In this document: piece after piece, positions 62,043 through 64,000 of the stretch
Layout: each line of letters opens with the position of its first letter
How positions within the stretch are numbered: position 1 is the stretch's first letter
Origin: Peteryoungia rhizophila
GTDB lineage: Bacteria > Pseudomonadota > Alphaproteobacteria > Rhizobiales > Rhizobiaceae
Assembly (NCBI RefSeq): GCF_004912145.1
Contig: NZ_STGT01000002.1
Span: forward strand, 744,001-808,000
DNA: 64,000 nucleotides
Direction of reading: 5' to 3'
The notes under the pieces: generated by a model
What the model was told of the DNA's origin: nothing
The model's input: the letters and a program-made list of their open reading frames with translations, nothing else
The model's database searches: none
Translations under genes and position numbers: made by a program

Positions 62043-62338
62043 ATCCTTCGTGAACCCAGCCATATCAGGCGGAAGTGAACGGGACGTCCCCGAATGCATC
62101 GGAGGGGGGTCCATAGGCAAAAGGGGGCGAAAAGGCAAGCGGAAGCTCAGGGTTTCGCCATGACAGGCTCAGTCGCCGATTTTCATGAAGGGCCGATGAC
62201 GGTGCCAGTCAATGGCGGCCGTTCCCACCGCTTTGCAAGAGCATCGCGGCAGCCATGCGTGAGGCGCCGGGCTTTCTTCAGGAAGCGGCAATGTCTCGGG
62301 GGATACTGAGGGTTGAAACACTCATGACGTGACGGCTG

Positions 62339-63529
62339 ATGCATCTCGACCTCGCAACCATTCTCATTCTCCATCCACTGTCGCTGGTGGTCGGTGCGAT
62401 CTGCTTTCTCTATGTGCGCTTCCGCTCGCGCCGCAGCCGTGGGCTCGGCAAGATGGCCGTCGCCTTCCTGGTGCTTGCGGCTGGCTCGCTGCTCGCCGGT
62501 GCCGGCGCGCAGGGTGTCATAGACTACGAGACATGGACATTCTGGAGCTTCGTCAGCGGACCGATCTCCTATGCTCTCTTCTGGGTGGGCCTGATCAACC
62601 TGATGGAGGAACGCCCGGCCGGCCGGGGCTGGTTCGTGCTGGTGCTGCCCGTCTTTCTGGCACTCTGGGCACTCGTCACGCGCTTTCATCTCGACAATGC
62701 CGAGCGCTCGACCGTCTTCCTCTCCGTTATGGGTATCTTTGCCCTCGCCAGCGCCTGGCTCGTCGTGCGGGACAGGCAGCGGGAGGCGCTGCAGACGCGT
62801 TGGGGTCTTGCAGGCGCGCTGGCCTTCAAGGCGCTCATCGCCTTTGCCACCTTCCTTGCGATCTCGCAGCCGGAGTTTTTCCCGGTCACACCACCAACGA
62901 CCTTCATGGTGCTCATCCTCTGCCAATTCGCGATCGCGATGTTCGTTCTGATCCTGGTGCAGGAGCGGGCCGAGCAGCGGCTGATTGCGCTCACCGAGAC
63001 CGACAGTCTGACCGGCATCCGCAATCGCCACTGGATGATGGACCGGTTGCCGCGCCTGGCGCTGGCCGGGAGTGCGCTCGTCATCATCGACATCGACCAT
63101 TTCAAGCAGATCAACGACCGCTTCGGTCATGCGGCCGGAGATCAGGTGCTGATCGCGGTGGCCCAGACGATGGCGGCTACGTTGGGAGAGGATGCTATCT
63201 TCGCGCGCATGGGCGGGGAGGAGTTCGGCCTCTATCTGCCAGCCTCGACTGAGGCCGCAGCGCTCGCCAAGGCGGAGGTGCTGCGTCTGGCCGTGGAGGG
63301 CCTCCGGATTGCCCATGAGGGCGATGTTCTGGCCGTGACGCTCAGCGCCGGCGTCTCCCTCACGCCAGATGCACGTTCGATGTCGCGTCTCGTGGCACGG
63401 GCGGACGAGGCGCTCTATGCGGCAAAGGGCGGCGGCCGCAACCGCATCGCCTTCCTCGGCTTCGGTAATGAAGAGGCTGCGGCCGAAGCCATCGCGAGCA
63501 AGGCGCGGGCTCAATCCAGCCACGTATGA
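62339..63529 (+). CDS. Membrane GGDEF domain diguanylate cyclase
   Basis: 396 residues: about six membrane helices (1-205) followed by a GGDEF domain (about 225-385). The active-site motif is GGEEF in ARMGGEEFGLYL, consistent with activity. There is no RxxD I-site five residues before it, so product feedback is probably absent. It synthesises c-di-GMP at the membrane. It lies in the same 15 kb as two EAL and one HD-GYP protein. Confidence 0.92.
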   Translation: MHLDLATILILHPLSLVVGAICFLYVRFRSRRSRGLGKMAVAFLVLAAGSLLAGAGAQGVIDYETWTFWSFVSGPISYALFWVGLINLMEERPAGRGWFVLVLPVFLALWALVTRFHLDNAERSTVFLSVMGIFALASAWLVVRDRQREALQTRWGLAGALAFKALIAFATFLAISQPEFFPVTPPTTFMVLILCQFAIAMFVLILVQERAEQRLIALTETDSLTGIRNRHWMMDRLPRLALAGSALVIIDIDHFKQINDRFGHAAGDQVLIAVAQTMAATLGEDAIFARMGGEEFGLYLPASTEAAALAKAEVLRLAVEGLRIAHEGDVLAVTLSAGVSLTPDARSMSRLVARADEALYAAKGGGRNRIAFLGFGNEEAAAEAIASKARAQSSHV

Positions 63530-63633
63530 TCCTTGCTGCTGGACGGTTCGATAGCTCGTGCGGCTTGCCAGTTGGCTCAAAATTTGTTTGGCGTGGTTGG
63601 CATCCACGCATTCTGACCCAGTCGAGCTCCGCC

Positions 63634-64000
63634 ATGCTGAAAGACTTCTCTCCCCAGGCCGCCTTCATGGGCGTGCTCGTTGCCTTTGTCGGCTTTGCCA
63701 GTTCCTTTGCCGTCGTCCTGCAGGGGCTGAAGGGGGTGGGCGCCACCGATTATCAGGCGGCGTCCGGGCTGATGGCGCTGTCGGTCGCCATGGGCATTTG
63801 CGGCATCGTCTTGAGTGTCTGGACGAGGCTGCCGGTCTCGGTCGCCTGGTCGACGCCGGGCGCGGCGCTGATGGCGACGGCTGGCATTCCCGTTGGCGGG
63901 TTTCCGGCGGCGGTGGGGGCGTTTCTGGTGTGTGCGGCGCTGATCATACTTGCGGGGCTCATCCGGCCCTTCGGCCGGGCGGTGGCGGCCATTCCGGCCC
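63634..64000 (+). CDS. benE: Benzoate/H+ symporter BenE, truncated by the window end
   Basis: The visible 122 residues start MLKDFSPQAAFMGVLVAFVG and run through hydrophobic helices; SVAWSTPGAALMATAG is the BenE family signature. The frame is open at the right edge. A membrane importer of benzoate or related aromatics; no other ben genes are visible here. Confidence 0.88.
   Translation, partial: MLKDFSPQAAFMGVLVAFVGFASSFAVVLQGLKGVGATDYQAASGLMALSVAMGICGIVLSVWTRLPVSVAWSTPGAALMATAGIPVGGFPAAVGAFLVCAALIILAGLIRPFGRAVAAIPA

Noticed and set aside
62094..62338. Small ORF between nspC and the GGDEF gene
   Set aside because: A 71-codon frame exists but has no ribosome site and random composition.
1..64000. 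tRNA or rRNA genes
   Set aside because: No T-loop (GGTTCGAATCC-type) plus acceptor pairing or rRNA signature was found on reading either strand; a tRNAscan run would settle it.

Overview
The window looks like part of a Rhizobiaceae (Alphaproteobacteria, Hyphomicrobiales) chromosome. The evidence is a NolR-type ArsR repressor, a fused trpE(G) gene behind a WWW-containing trpL leader, a choXWV choline importer, an Lrp-type PutR next to putA, a DUF992 protein, a CANSDH/NspC polyamine pair, high GC content, and palindromic intergenic repeats of the kind known from rhizobia. No rRNA, tRNA or CRISPR array was recognised.

Layout: 1-6 kb holds a truncated omega-amino-acid:pyruvate aminotransferase, nolR, a HugZ-like protein, choV-choW-choX and a periplasmic cytochrome c. 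6.2-12.8 kb is a co-directional five-gene operon: a coiled-coil protein, an unknown, an AAA ATPase, a DUF6638-like protein and a membrane-anchored DUF2333-like protein. I could assign it no function, and it is the best candidate here for an undescribed molecular system. 13-22 kb holds a PPOX flavoprotein behind an 18-bp perfect palindrome, a LuxR-type regulator, putR/putA, an AraC/SDR divergent pair and fhs. 22-28 kb holds a heme-type TonB receptor next to the remnant of another receptor, an extensin-like protein and the trpL-trpE(G) attenuation unit. 28-33 kb has a ParDE-like toxin-antitoxin pair, a CDF transporter with queF, and a polar amino acid ABC importer. 34-44.5 kb is ordinary metabolism and transport (GST, SelO, an ABC exporter, DUF992, and an FAD/GcvT demethylating dehydrogenase).

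44.6-47.6 kb is accessory: a HIRAN protein, a HigBA-type toxin-antitoxin pair, large palindromic elements and about 1 kb of non-coding, hairpin-rich DNA. 47.6-52.1 kb shows a tandem duplication of an ALDH-EAL unit in which the second ALDH has decayed to a 90-bp scar. A lysine-dehydrogenase-like gene with a divergent Lrp regulator, an HD-GYP protein and a ClpP-like protease follow. 57.2-59.6 kb is a second accessory patch: an orphan XRE antitoxin-like gene, an AT-rich DUF4917/SIR2-like gene that could be a defence gene, a scar of a carboxynorspermidine dehydrogenase 3' end, an isochorismatase and a MITE-like repeat. It abuts the intact nspC-CANSDH operon. A membrane GGDEF cyclase and a truncated benE close the window.

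Themes: uptake of choline, with other genes that may act on methylated amines or amino acids (choXWV, the GcvT/FAD enzyme, putA, lysine dehydrogenase); a cluster of c-di-GMP enzymes (two EAL, one HD-GYP, one GGDEF within 15 kb); and several scars of duplication and decay in intergenic DNA. All family assignments come from reading motifs by eye; no database search was run.
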